Assembly: GCA_038049695.1 (NCBI GenBank) | Contig: CP142453.1 | Location: 18,604,001-18,668,000, forward strand | Direction of reading: 5' to 3' | Origin: Cinnamomum chago | Taxonomy: Eukaryota > Streptophyta > Magnoliopsida > Laurales > Lauraceae | Length of the DNA stretch: 64,000 bases | Shown here: piece by piece, positions 40,201-49,238 of the stretch | How the letters are laid out: each line of letters starts with the position of its first letter | How positions within the stretch are numbered: the first letter of the stretch is position 1 | Notes under the pieces: generated by a model | The model's input: only the letters and a program-made list of their open reading frames with translations | Databases searched by the model: none | What the model was told of the DNA's origin: nothing | Made by a program: the position numbers and the translations under genes

Positions 40201-43035
40201 TGCCAAATTCCAAACCTTCGAATTGCCACATAAGCCTTCCATTGGAATTTCGTATCTGCACATCTCCAATATATATGTTATTTTGGAGATACCAAATTCC
40301 ATTTGAAGGCTTATAGCATCTCCAACACCTCCTTCAAATCCAAGGTGGACATGCCACCTTGGATTTTTGGCACGGACTAACATTCAAACAGCCATGCCAA
40401 AAATGACATGGCATTTGGCATGTTGGAGTGAAATGTCAAATTTGGCATATATGAAATGGAGATGCCAAATCTTATTTTGGCTTATTTTATTCCAAAATGG
40501 ACCATTGGAAATAAGTTGGGTTTAATGTAAATTTTATATTAAAAGAGCTAAAATCCAAAAAAAAAAAATTTAATTTGGCATATGGAGTGGAGTTGTCGCT
40601 TTTGGATATTTCAAATCCCAAAATGCCAAACTACCACATAAGCCATCAAATGAGATTTGGCATCTCCAATTTAGCATATCTATTGGAAATGCTCTCTCCA
40701 ACAACTCCTCCAAATCCAAGGTGGATATCCCACATAAGATTTTTGGCATGGACTACCACTCCAACATCCATGCCAAAAATGGCATAACATTTGTCATGTT
40801 GGAGTGAGATGCCAAATTTGGCATATGGGGAAGGGGCATGCCAAATATTATTTTTGGTTATTTTATTAAAAAAGACAACCACTCCAGCTCATATGCCAAG
40901 TCTACTTAATATCCAAATCTACGTAATATAGTAAAAGAGATAAAATCCAAAAAAAATAATAAAATAACCAATTTGGCAAATATGAAGTTGTCACTTTTGG
41001 AGATGTCAAATTCCAAAATGCCAAATTACCACATAAGCCATCAAATGGAATTTGGCATCTCCAAATTTACATATCTATTGGAGATGCTCCATTTGATGGC
41101 TTATGTGGCAATTTGGAATTTTTGAATTTGACATCTCCAAAAGTGACAACTCCACCCCATATGCCGAATCTAATTATTTATTATTAAACCTCATATGCCA
41201 AAAAATTACATTAAACCCAACTTATCTCCAATTGCCCATCTTGAAATAAAATAAGCCAAAATAAGATTGGCATCTCCCTTTTCCATATGCCAAATTTGGC
41301 ATTTCACTCCAACATACCAAATGTCGTGTCTTTTTGGCATGGTTGTTCGAGTGTTAGTCCATGCCATCTGAAGGTTAGGAATTTGAAATCTCCAAAGTAT
41401 GAACTCCACCTGGTATGCCAAATTTATTTTTTTTATTATATATTTTTTTTCTTATGGGACCCTGAAAGAAAGAAAGAAAAAAAAAAAGAAAAAACTTTTG
41501 CATTCTTGCATTCTTGTGGGCCTTCTCGCATAAAACAATCCAAAATATTATTTTACAGGTGTCTTTTCCATACTTCAAATTTGGTACATCATTCGTTCAT
41601 GCCAAATGCCAAGTCAACTCCTCTGGGCTTCTAAGGATGTTAGGCCTTATTATATTTAGAATGCTTATTATCAATTAAAGTTTTTTGTTATAAGAGTTTT
41701 CTCGTCAATTATGGTATTTTCTCCTCTTTGTGAGGGTGCCTTGGTGACTACATCATCCTTTCTTAGATTCGATCAATCCCTTGGAAGATTGGACTATTAT
41801 CGCAATCACGGATCCAGGCTGCGTCGTTTCCGGATTTTATCTATCCAATCATCTATCATCACTCATTGTCACCATACAACCACCCATCCATCCCCATGGT
41901 CAGCACCCACATCGTTACTCGCCTCCATCTCACAGAACCATCTCCCATATTCCATCTCACTGAAACCCACCCACCATCTCCCAAGCATCGACCAAACCCA
42001 TCTCCCCTCCCTGCCGAACCAAAACCCTTAAATCCCCCCCATCAATCCCAACTCGAAAGTCATCCCCAAATCCTACTTCCCCAACCCAAACCTAATCGAA
42101 CCACCAAATTCACTCCAAACCCAGCCAAGGCCTAATCCAACCACCTCTCATTCTCCCAATACCACTAAACCCAATCACTCCGCCACGCTAATCCACAACT
42201 TCCTGTCCAATCCCCCAACCTAAATCGGAGCCGTCATTCCACCCAAATCCCCCCACCGGCAAAACCAATTCGTCACACCTCAGTCTCAAAGCCCTACTCC
42301 ATCACATACACTCCACCAAAGCAATCGGAAACCCCAATCGAACTCCATTACACCTGACTCCAACCAAAGTCACATCGTCAACCCATAACCAAAACCGACA
42401 ACCCCTTCCCCTTAACCGATCCTTTGCACCACCCCCACCCATGCCAAATGCCAAGTCACATATGGCATAGCCCCAATTTTGGCCGCTGGGGTGGCCATAT
42501 GGCAATTGACAGTGCCGTTTGAGAGATAGCCTTCAATTGGCATCTCCTAATTGAGATATTGGCAATGTTCTAAGTCATCATTATTATTATTGAATGAATG
42601 GTGTGGAAGGAGGATTGTTGGAAAGGCAGCTTAAAAAGCCCTAAAAATCGAACACATATCAAACAAATGGACTCTAAATAATAAAAAGAAGAGACAAGAA
42701 GAGAATCAAAACCCTAGATAGATCTGAGAATACCCTGCACGGCCCCCATTTCCTTCTCGACTTTAGCCTGCATCTCGCGAAGAGCTGCGGCTTCCTCTTC
42801 CATCTCCTTGAGTCGCTTCTTCATCTCACTGAGTTCCTGCAGCTGTTCCAAAAAGGAAAAAAAAAAAGGCAAAAGGATTAGGGTTTTGGGCTTTAGAAAG
42901 AAAGAAGTAGAGAGAAAGAAAGAGAGAAACCTTGAGAGCATCGTCGTCTGCAACAGACATGGCATCCATTTCTCCATCCATCTCTGCTTCGTCTGGAATC
43001 TCTCCTCCATAAACCTCATGCTCCTCGTCTTCCAT
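24606..43035 (-). CDS. Nuclear poly(A)-binding protein (PABN/PABPN1 family)
   Basis: It binds poly(A) tails in the nucleus and controls their length. Exons in order: 42931-43035, 42734-42842, 34915-34985, 24995-25186, 24766-24893, 24606-24654. These give 654 nt and 217 aa, close to the Arabidopsis PABN proteins (about 220 aa). Residues 1-35 are acidic ([13 protein letters not shown]). A coiled coil (36-71, [20 protein letters not shown]) follows, then one RRM (about 89-163) with RNP2 VFVGNV (91-96) and RNP1 KGFAYVEF (129-136). The C-terminus is rich in Arg, Tyr and Pro, ending RYRPYY. The RRM is split inside RNP2 by a 9.7-kb intron, and a 7.7-kb intron precedes it. All joins keep frame and have consensus splice sites. 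The exon 2 acceptor has a second AG 6 nt inward, which would drop Leu-Gln. Confidence 0.93.
27150..27390 (+). repeat. Dispersed repeat ending in TTTAAACCATG, copy 2
   Basis: It shares with copy 1 (120-366) the order: AATGGAAAAAAATAT, TCTAGCATTTTAT, ATTCTGGATTTTT, GATTTTTTTGGA, then a CG-rich part and a final TTTTAAACCATGG. It lies within an intron of the PABN gene. Confidence 0.75.
30033..30235 (-). repeat. Dispersed repeat ending in TTTAAACCATG, copy 3
   Basis: Reverse orientation. It starts with CATGGTTTAAAATCGC and ends in the AT-rich block (AAAAATATCCAAGAAATCC). The CG part is more decayed than in copies 1 and 2. Confidence 0.7.
30922..31351. mobile_element. PIF/Harbinger-like MITE, G-rich family, copy 1
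   Basis: 430 bp. The left end is GGCTCTGTTTGGGAAGG; the reverse complement of the right end is GGGTCCGTTTGGGAAGG (15 of 17 match). TTT flanks both sides. The left half is runs of G broken by AAA, and the right half is C/T-rich, so the two halves can pair. Open frames on both strands here are composition artefacts. A second copy lies at 38230-38797. Confidence 0.75.
31735..31894 (+). repeat. CGATA-rich repeat ending in TTTTAAACCATG
   Basis: Words such as CGGCCGATA and GAACCGATATTTTG repeat, ending in GGTATTTTAAACCATG. It shares the terminal motif with the copies at 120-366 and 27150-27390 but lacks the AT-rich block. It is probably a related, shortened member. Confidence 0.5.
34131..34216 (+). 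repeat. (CT)n(AT)n compound microsatellite
   Basis: About 29 CT units run directly into about 14 AT units, inside PABN intron 3 and roughly 700 bp downstream of exon coordinates 34915-34985. The polypyrimidine side is on the plus strand, so the transcript carries (AU)n(AG)n. Confidence 0.95.
38230..38797. mobile_element. PIF/Harbinger-like MITE, G-rich family, copy 2
   Basis: Ends are CCCTCTGTTTGGGAAGG and, reverse-complemented, CCCTATGTTTGGGAAGG, flanked by TTA on both sides (38227-38229 and 38798-38800), a TWA target duplication. Without the inserted fold-back (137 bp plus duplication) it is about 422 bp, matching the 430 bp of copy 1. Confidence 0.85.
38504..38640. mobile_element. GC-rich fold-back element, copy B
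   Basis: 137 bp, inserted inside the MITE at 38230-38797. The core is a perfect palindrome of about 60 bp centred on GTTGGATCCAAC, near 38573. It is extended outward by imperfect pairing that includes CTACACGGCCCGACTG against CTAAACGGCTCGATTG. It is flanked by ACAAACAAA on both sides (38495-38503 and 38641-38649). Copy 1 of the MITE lacks it, which gives an empty-site comparison. Its reverse-strand start TGAAAAAAATCTAA resembles the start of copy A (TGAAAAAGTCTAA). Orientation is therefore opposite. Confidence 0.75.
39545..42560. repeat. Modular TTGGCAT / GAGCATCTCCAA repeat block
   Basis: Head-to-tail units start with GAGCATCTCCAA-like motifs at about 39549, 39902, 40315 and 40690. Each has words like TTTGGCATG and ATGCCAAAT. 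Inverted units follow (about 41080-41640). A final inverted piece (about 42440-42545) mirrors 39548-39660 over roughly 100 bp, sharing CACTGTCAATTGCCA. The whole therefore resembles a nested MITE complex with long outer inverted repeats. Between the inverted units lies a G-poor, C-rich stretch (about 41860-42430). No transposase is seen. Confidence 0.7.
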
Positions 43036-43039
43036 CTCT

Positions 43040-45950
43040 CTCCCTTTTTCTCTCTCTCTCTCAGTTGAAGAAGATGATCTCGAAGCGAAGTGGCGACGGC
43101 GCTAGAGATTTCTTATAGATAGATGGCGCGTATGTAATCTGGACCGTTGAACAACGCGAGTTCCGTATTCGTTGGATGATGTCTCCAAGTCGAATGCTTT
43201 ACTCTCTCTGTTTTTTCCCGCCGGAGAAGGAAAGGAAATGGTTATTCTTTTTCTCAAATGCACACGTCTTAAATAAAATAAAAAGTTATTTCTTCATTAG
43301 GCCTCTTTTATTTGCGTTAAAACCCATAGAAATTAGAATATTTCACCAAAAAAATAAAAAATTTCCCCTTCTGAGACTTAGGGGTCATTTATTATTTTCA
43401 CATGAAAATAATCTACTTATGTAAATAATCCACACGTGAAATATTTTCACATCCAAATGAATGATATGTGAACCGTGCTTCACACCTCCTTGCATGTAAA
43501 TTAGAATGCATCCAACATTTTATTATATTTCACAATAGCTTTACCATTTTCATTATTTATTATAAAGAAATGGGACCCATAGAATCCAGAATTATAGATT
43601 TTCATATCTGGACTCTTTATTTTTATAAATATTCGAAAATATGCGTAAGGAATTTAGACATGAGATTTGGTCTCATGTATGTTTTGGTCTATTTAAAGAG
43701 ATTCAATAGTTTAGTTCGTGACTTTGGGGATTACACGCATATAAAATTTGAAATAAACCAATGATTTTTCTTTTCTTTTTTCTAATATCTCTCAACCCAT
43801 GTTGAATTAGGATCTCAACTTTGAGCCCACAAGTATAATTGGCCCCCTAAAGAGTTTGAACGATTCATATCATAAAAATGGGGCCCATGGATTCCAAGAA
43901 TGGCAACTTTTTATTCTGAGCCTTTCTTTATAAATATCTCATTATTTAAGACAAAAAATACATAATTACCCTTATGAAGAGTATGGATTGTTCAAATTAT
44001 GATTTTGGGGCTCACAAAAGTGTAAAAATATATTAAAAAAAATCATGGACAGTGATCTCGTTAGAAACATTGTTTAACCATTTACATTTACTATTCATTC
44101 ACCTTGTAACAATGCAACGTGATTCATTTTACTACCTATTAAGGTGTGAAAAGTTTGAGCACAAAACTCACACCACATACATATCTTTATTACACACCAT
44201 TTATGCGCTTCATGCGTAAATCAACCCAAATAAACATAAATATACGTAACCACTATGAATATGAACTATTTATATATGTAAATGGTTATAAACAAACCAT
44301 ACCTTAGTGAGTGGCAATATTAGAATATTTTATCAAAAAATCCCTTATGACTTATATAGCCGGTCAATAAAAAAGGAAAATAAAAAAGAGCAGCAACATC
44401 TCCGCTCAGGAGCTCTTCTTTTTATTGATATTTAAACTCGAGGGGCTTTATAGTCTTTGCTACGTTTAAGGGGATTTTTTTTTGGTTAAATCCCCTAAAA
44501 ATTAAACAAATAGGGTGGTTAAATAATGAAGATCAAATGTGAACTTTTAAAAATAAACACTAAACATCATTTTATTTTTAAGGACATGTGGTTTTTTTGT
44601 GAGTGAATAATGTGTATCCACTTGAGAGTTGAGTGATTGACATAAGGTGTAAGTTTGTGGTAATCCTACTCTAGGCTTACACGGCGCATGTGTGCGTTGG
44701 TTATGTACATGCGCTTAGCAAAATAGTCCTGTCGAATTGTATACCACTCTTAAAAAATGAACAATGTGTAATACTCAATGTAAAGTTCTCGAATTATGTG
44801 ACATCAATAAAAAAAATTACCATTAAAAAAATAGCATGCAAGACAATTTTACCATTTCAAAAACAAATAAATACTCACATTAAAAACAATCTACCATTCA
44901 AAAAAACCTACAATTAAAAAAATGTAAAGTTCTTGAATTATGAATAGGTTGGGATGTTTGGCTCGGAGTGGTAGATGGGCATGAACATTTCCTCCACTTA
45001 AAACATCTCATAATACAAACAAATTGAGGTGATTGGAGTAGAAGTATAGTGGGGAAGATTTGATACAGACATGGTCTTTCTTATATAATGAGTTGGGAAT
45101 ATTTTGACAGCATTTGAATAAGTTCCGTCATATGAACAATGAATGGGTTATGAAAGTTTTTGTTTCGTAAACAAAAAGGGCACACCACCGCTATTGCCCT
45201 AATGATTAATGCTTGAATCCTACTTAATTCCAAAATTAAACTTATCTAAATATTTGGCTTCGAAATAAATTGAAAGGCCCAAGATAATTGAATCAAACCC
45301 TTAAAATAAAAATAATGATGTTCCAAATTCCAAAAGTGATTTAACAGGGTAAAACCCTAACAAGTAGTAAATCAGAACCTTTGACATCGTGAGGCGTCAA
45401 ATGAACTTCTAAATCGATAAGACAATTTACCATCACCAATATCATGCATGATAACAGTTCTAATGGGCATGCCGCATGCCAAACAAGAGACGAGAAATTC
45501 CAAATGACAAGAATGTACTTTCGAATTTTTGCCACCTTGCTTATAAGTTATCCAATTCAATGGTAATGATTTGGGTTGAACTTGCATAGAGGTGATGCAT
45601 CTTTCCAACAAGTTGGGCTCAATGCCTACTTGACTTCACTTCTTATTATTGGAAAGATTAACACTAATTAATTATTTTAAAACCCTTAAATCCCTCTAAA
45701 AATCCTCTGCCATGTAGAAATTTAGACATCCATCAAAGCAACATGAGATACTTGATTTGGATTTGAAGGTGAAGATGTTATTAGCAATATTAACACTAAA
45801 AAAACAGATATGTTTCTTTTCTTTAAAAAGTAAGAATACATGACCAGACACTAGTAAAAAAAATTTGACAGCCCAATGTCCCAAAACCCTTCCTAAAACT
45901 AAAACCCTCTCAAACCCAAAAACTACAAACCCACAAATCAAAAACCTTCC
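43040..45950. other. Intergenic region between PABN and the small heat-shock gene
   Basis: The first 100 bp carry the PABN leader (CT-rich on the plus strand) and a possible minus-strand TATA-like TATCTATAAG near 43109-43119. The remainder is AT-rich. A repeated phrase AATGTAAAGTTCT(C/T)GAATTATG occurs at about 44780 and 44922. No gene is recognised. Confidence 0.5.
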
Positions 45951-45958
45951 ACCCCACA

Positions 45959-46698
45959 TTAGTCAATCTTGACCTGAAAAACATCCTTCCTCTCGTCTTC
46001 CTTCACTTTGGGAACCAAAACTTTAAGAACTCCATTCTTCATCTCTGCCTTGATTTCATCTAACTTGTACAGCTCTGAAGGCAAATCGATTCGGCTGCTG
46101 TACCTCCTCCCACTCTCACGATCACTGTCATATCCAGACTCCTTGTCTCCTCCTTCTCCTTTGATTATCAGCGTGTTCTGCTCAACAAACACATTCACAT
46201 CCTCCTTCCCAAGCCCTGGCATGTCCACCCTCAGATACAGAGCGTCATTATCTTCCCTCACATCAAAACCTCTTCTCGACCCACCTCCCATTCCTCTAGA
46301 CAAAGAGGCAAATGGGTTTTCCATCATCTGGTCCATCAGATTCAACACCTGGCTCAGGCTCCTCGATGGAAAGAAAGGGTCCAACACATCTGTTCATGAG
46401 TCATGAGAGAAAAATCTAATTAGAGTTGAAAGAAAGAACCCAAACAAAAATAATTAAAGCCTTTGGTTTTTATTCAATCACCTGAGACAATAGAGTCATC
46501 CCTACCACCGCGACAAGAGATGGAGCGTTCGGAACGCCTATCAATGTCCTCGTCGTGACCTCCTTGATCGCTTACGTGAACGTTTGTGTTGAATGATCGG
46601 ATGGTGGAGGATGCAGTGGCGAGGGGTCTGAAAGGAGTGATGAGTTTTTGCATGAGGCTAGAAGAGAGGGCTTTTCGAGAAGCAAGCATGGCAGCCAT
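45959..46698 (-). CDS. Small heat-shock protein, mitochondrial type
   Basis: An ATP-independent chaperone that keeps unfolding proteins soluble. Exons are 46482-46698 and 45959-46389; the phase-1 join gives 215 aa. Residues 1 to about 50 are basic, Ser/Ala/Leu-rich and amphipathic (MAAMLASRKALSSSLMQKL), a mitochondrial presequence. The segment SDVLDPFFPSRSLSQVLNLM (about 72-91) is typical of the organellar HSP22/23 class. The alpha-crystallin domain (about 112-210) has the VDMPGLGKEDV block and NGVLKVLVPK (191-200), ending VFQVKID. The single intron before DVLDP is typical of mitochondrial members. A second ATG at codon 4 could also start translation. Targeting to the plastid is less likely; the plastid Met-rich helix is absent. 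Confidence 0.93.
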
Positions 46699-46773
46699 GG
46701 TTATGGTATTGGTTTTCTGGCTTCTTCTTCCGTTGGATGTTTTGAAGATGGGGTTGTAGCAGGAGCTTGCTTG

Positions 46774-46780
46774 TTATATA
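46774..46780 (-). promoter_or_regulatory. TATA box of the small heat-shock gene
   Basis: TATATAA on the minus strand, about 75 bp before the ATG, with heat-shock elements roughly 50-110 bp further upstream. Spacing is as expected for a plant heat-shock promoter with a short leader. Confidence 0.75.
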
Positions 46781-46830
46781 GAAGGAAGGAATTCTTCTGG
46801 ATAAAGATACAAAGAGAGAAGAAATAGTGT

Positions 46831-46890
46831 AGAAGATTCGAGAGGAGTTGAGAATGGAGAAGGTTCTGGAGACTGTACAGAGGCGGTTCC
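46831..46890 (-). promoter_or_regulatory. Heat-shock element cluster
   Basis: Two three-unit arrays of the form GAAnnTTCnnGA: AGAAGATTCGAGAG (46831-46844) and GAAGGTTCTGGAG (46859-46871). A further half element GGTTCCAGA lies at about 46885-46893. The motif is nearly symmetric, so it can be read on either strand. These are sites for heat-shock factor trimers and predict strong heat induction. Confidence 0.7.
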
Positions 46891-46894
46891 AGAC

Positions 46895-49238
46895 TTGCCA
46901 AGGCGGAAAAGGTCACCGGGCAGGGGCAGGGTGATAAAATCTTTTTGAGGGGCCCTTTATTTATTTTTTAATTTTTAGGGTTCCTAGTCCCTTTGGACTC
47001 GACTGGTCTCTCCGGGGCCTTTGAACTCGACCGGGCTGATGAAAGCAGATAAACTCTTCTTTAGCCCCATTGCAGTAGTCTAGTTTCGAACTTATAATAT
47101 CCGGATGCAAATAGTAGTCTTAAGTCAACTGAGCTGCCCTTTTGGGTCCCTTGGGGTTGTGGGGGCCATATTCAAAGTTATTATTGGTGTTAGATTTATT
47201 CAATCGGATGGTGTGTGTCACTTGAATTAAAATAAAATTTGGGATAGATGGATATGGATATTGAAAATGACATTAGGCTTCTCTCGTGAATTTGTAGCTT
47301 GGTCTGAAAAAATTCTCTTATGTATCTTAGCCTGTAGCATTTGGATATAACATTTGTTTTCTGATTTTTCAAAAATATAGCCTTTTGAATTTGTTTTTTT
47401 TTTTTTTTTATGAAAACTTTCTTCAAATTTCCAATTATCAGGTTTTCAAAATGCTAAAAGAGGCCCATGAGCATTTGTAAATCTAGAGGGAAAACAACAT
47501 TTGAAATTCTTACCCATCTATTTGGTGGGAATTCTTAGAATTCAAGCAAACAAATAGGCCCCAATTAAGAATTGTAATGCTGTAAATGTGTATAGGTCCA
47601 ATTGTAAAGATGTGTTTAAATTCAGATCTTGTTTTTCATTTATGTGTGAGGTGGATCTTTTACAGCTTTTGCAAGAGCAAGTCCCTGATAGGTTTTCAAA
47701 CAGGACAAGTGGTACATTTTTAATAATCCAGATCCCTTGTTTGGTCCAAAGACGGCCGGGGGTGACACATTTGTTTTTAAACTCAATAAGCTAATGTGTC
47801 ACCCCCTGATTGGTCCAAACAAGAGATCCAGATCCCATTTTCAACTACTGGCCTACCACACATAAAATACTGACTAATTCTATCATAAACAAATGATTAA
47901 TCAATTAATTAGGTTCATTGTGTTTTTCTAAGTGCATAATTTTCTTCTAAATTGGACTACTAATCAGGAGTGATACTTTTTGAAGAACACATGAGCATGC
48001 GTGTGGCCTCCTAGGTGGTGCAGATTTAGAGGAATGAAATAGACAGCATTTTAGACCAACACTGTAAAATGTAAAATATTCAATATTCCAGGTCTCAAAT
48101 ATTACTAGTCCAATGACTTTTTTTCTCACACCATGAGAACTAGGATATTTTGGTAACTACAAGAATGAAAATAGGAACCTGTGAATACTCAAATGACAAA
48201 TATCCACAGTACCCATAACAAAAAAAATGGGGGGATGGGTCCAATATTGAGACCCATTATTCTTTGGGTCGCCTATTATTTTGGCATCACCTAGGTAGAA
48301 CTGCAAGACAAACCTCACCATCCTTAATTCATATGCTGTTGGGGTGTGTGCGGTTCTTGTGTGTGCCATTGTCACTTTTCACTTGAATATTTTTGCATAT
48401 AAACATGTATGTTTTTCACACAGTATCCAGACTTAATTAGAACACAAAACACAAGCAATTACATTCAATTTTCCTCTTCACAGACTTCTTATTACTCTGT
48501 GTGCAACAGTTTGAGCTTCTATAGAGTTCTAACAGTGCTTTCCAGGGGAGTGCACACATTTAAGTACATAGTGTCTCTCTGTTATGCTCTTCCTGGGCTA
48601 ATTCCTCGTCCTCTTCTACCTCGGGAGCCTATTTTGCCACTTGAGATGATTGAAAGAAAGAAGTAACAAGATTTGCAAAGAAGAAAAGAGTCTAAAGACC
48701 AAAGAAAAAGAACAGAATTGGTTTTCTTCGAGGAAACCGTCCTCCAATAACTCACTGAGTAAATAACTTTGTTTGATAATCCCATTACATGCTAAAGACC
48801 AAGTTTTTATAACTACAGAGGTAGAAACCCACGTTAAAAAAAACTAACTACCACTACAATAGAAAACCCATTAAAGTATTAACTCATTACTAACTGATGC
48901 CAATGCCACTACAATAGGAAAATCATTACTCATAATAAGAAACAAATCTCCATCAAAATAGGACAACTTTTTGAATGGATCTTTTGCAAAACTACAGATC
49001 ACGTGAGATCATGCAACCAACTGTCGAGGGCCCCATGCGTATATGTAGATCATGGGTACATGGGATAGATCACACGTAACACTCACTATATATTTAGTAT
49101 AGGTAATACATATATCATCTATGTATAAGCGCTAATACAAGGAAGATGATGCATACAAACACATTTATCCATGTACTATTATTTCCTTCAACCAATATTG
49201 AAGGAACATAGCAACCGCAAATAAATAACACATTGCTT
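46895..49238. other. Intergenic region upstream of the heat-shock gene and 3' of ABCG
   Basis: No gene recognised. It holds the fold-back element at 47737-47825 and a poly-T tract near 47395-47410. ORFs are short and lack family motifs. Confidence 0.55.
47737..47825. mobile_element. 89-bp fold-back element with 11-bp flanking repeats
   Basis: The flanks are ATCCAGATCCC at 47726-47736 and 47826-47836. The ends pair (TTGTTTGGTCCAA with TTGGTCCAAACAA). A perfect inner stem GGGGGTGACACATT / AATGTGTCACCCCC closes on a loop of about 22 nt. No coding capacity. Size and direct repeats fit a very small non-autonomous DNA element. Confidence 0.7.

Larger units (their letters stand above)
34986..42733 (-). 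other. PABN intron 2 (7.7 kb)
   Basis: Donor CAGG/gtattc and acceptor actcag/ATCC. It holds the second G-rich MITE (38230-38797) with the nested GC fold-back, and the TTGGCAT repeat block (39545-42560). The part from about 35.0 to 38.2 kb has no recognisable gene; it contains recurrent short words like GGGGCCCA and GACCATTGA. Confidence 0.85.
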
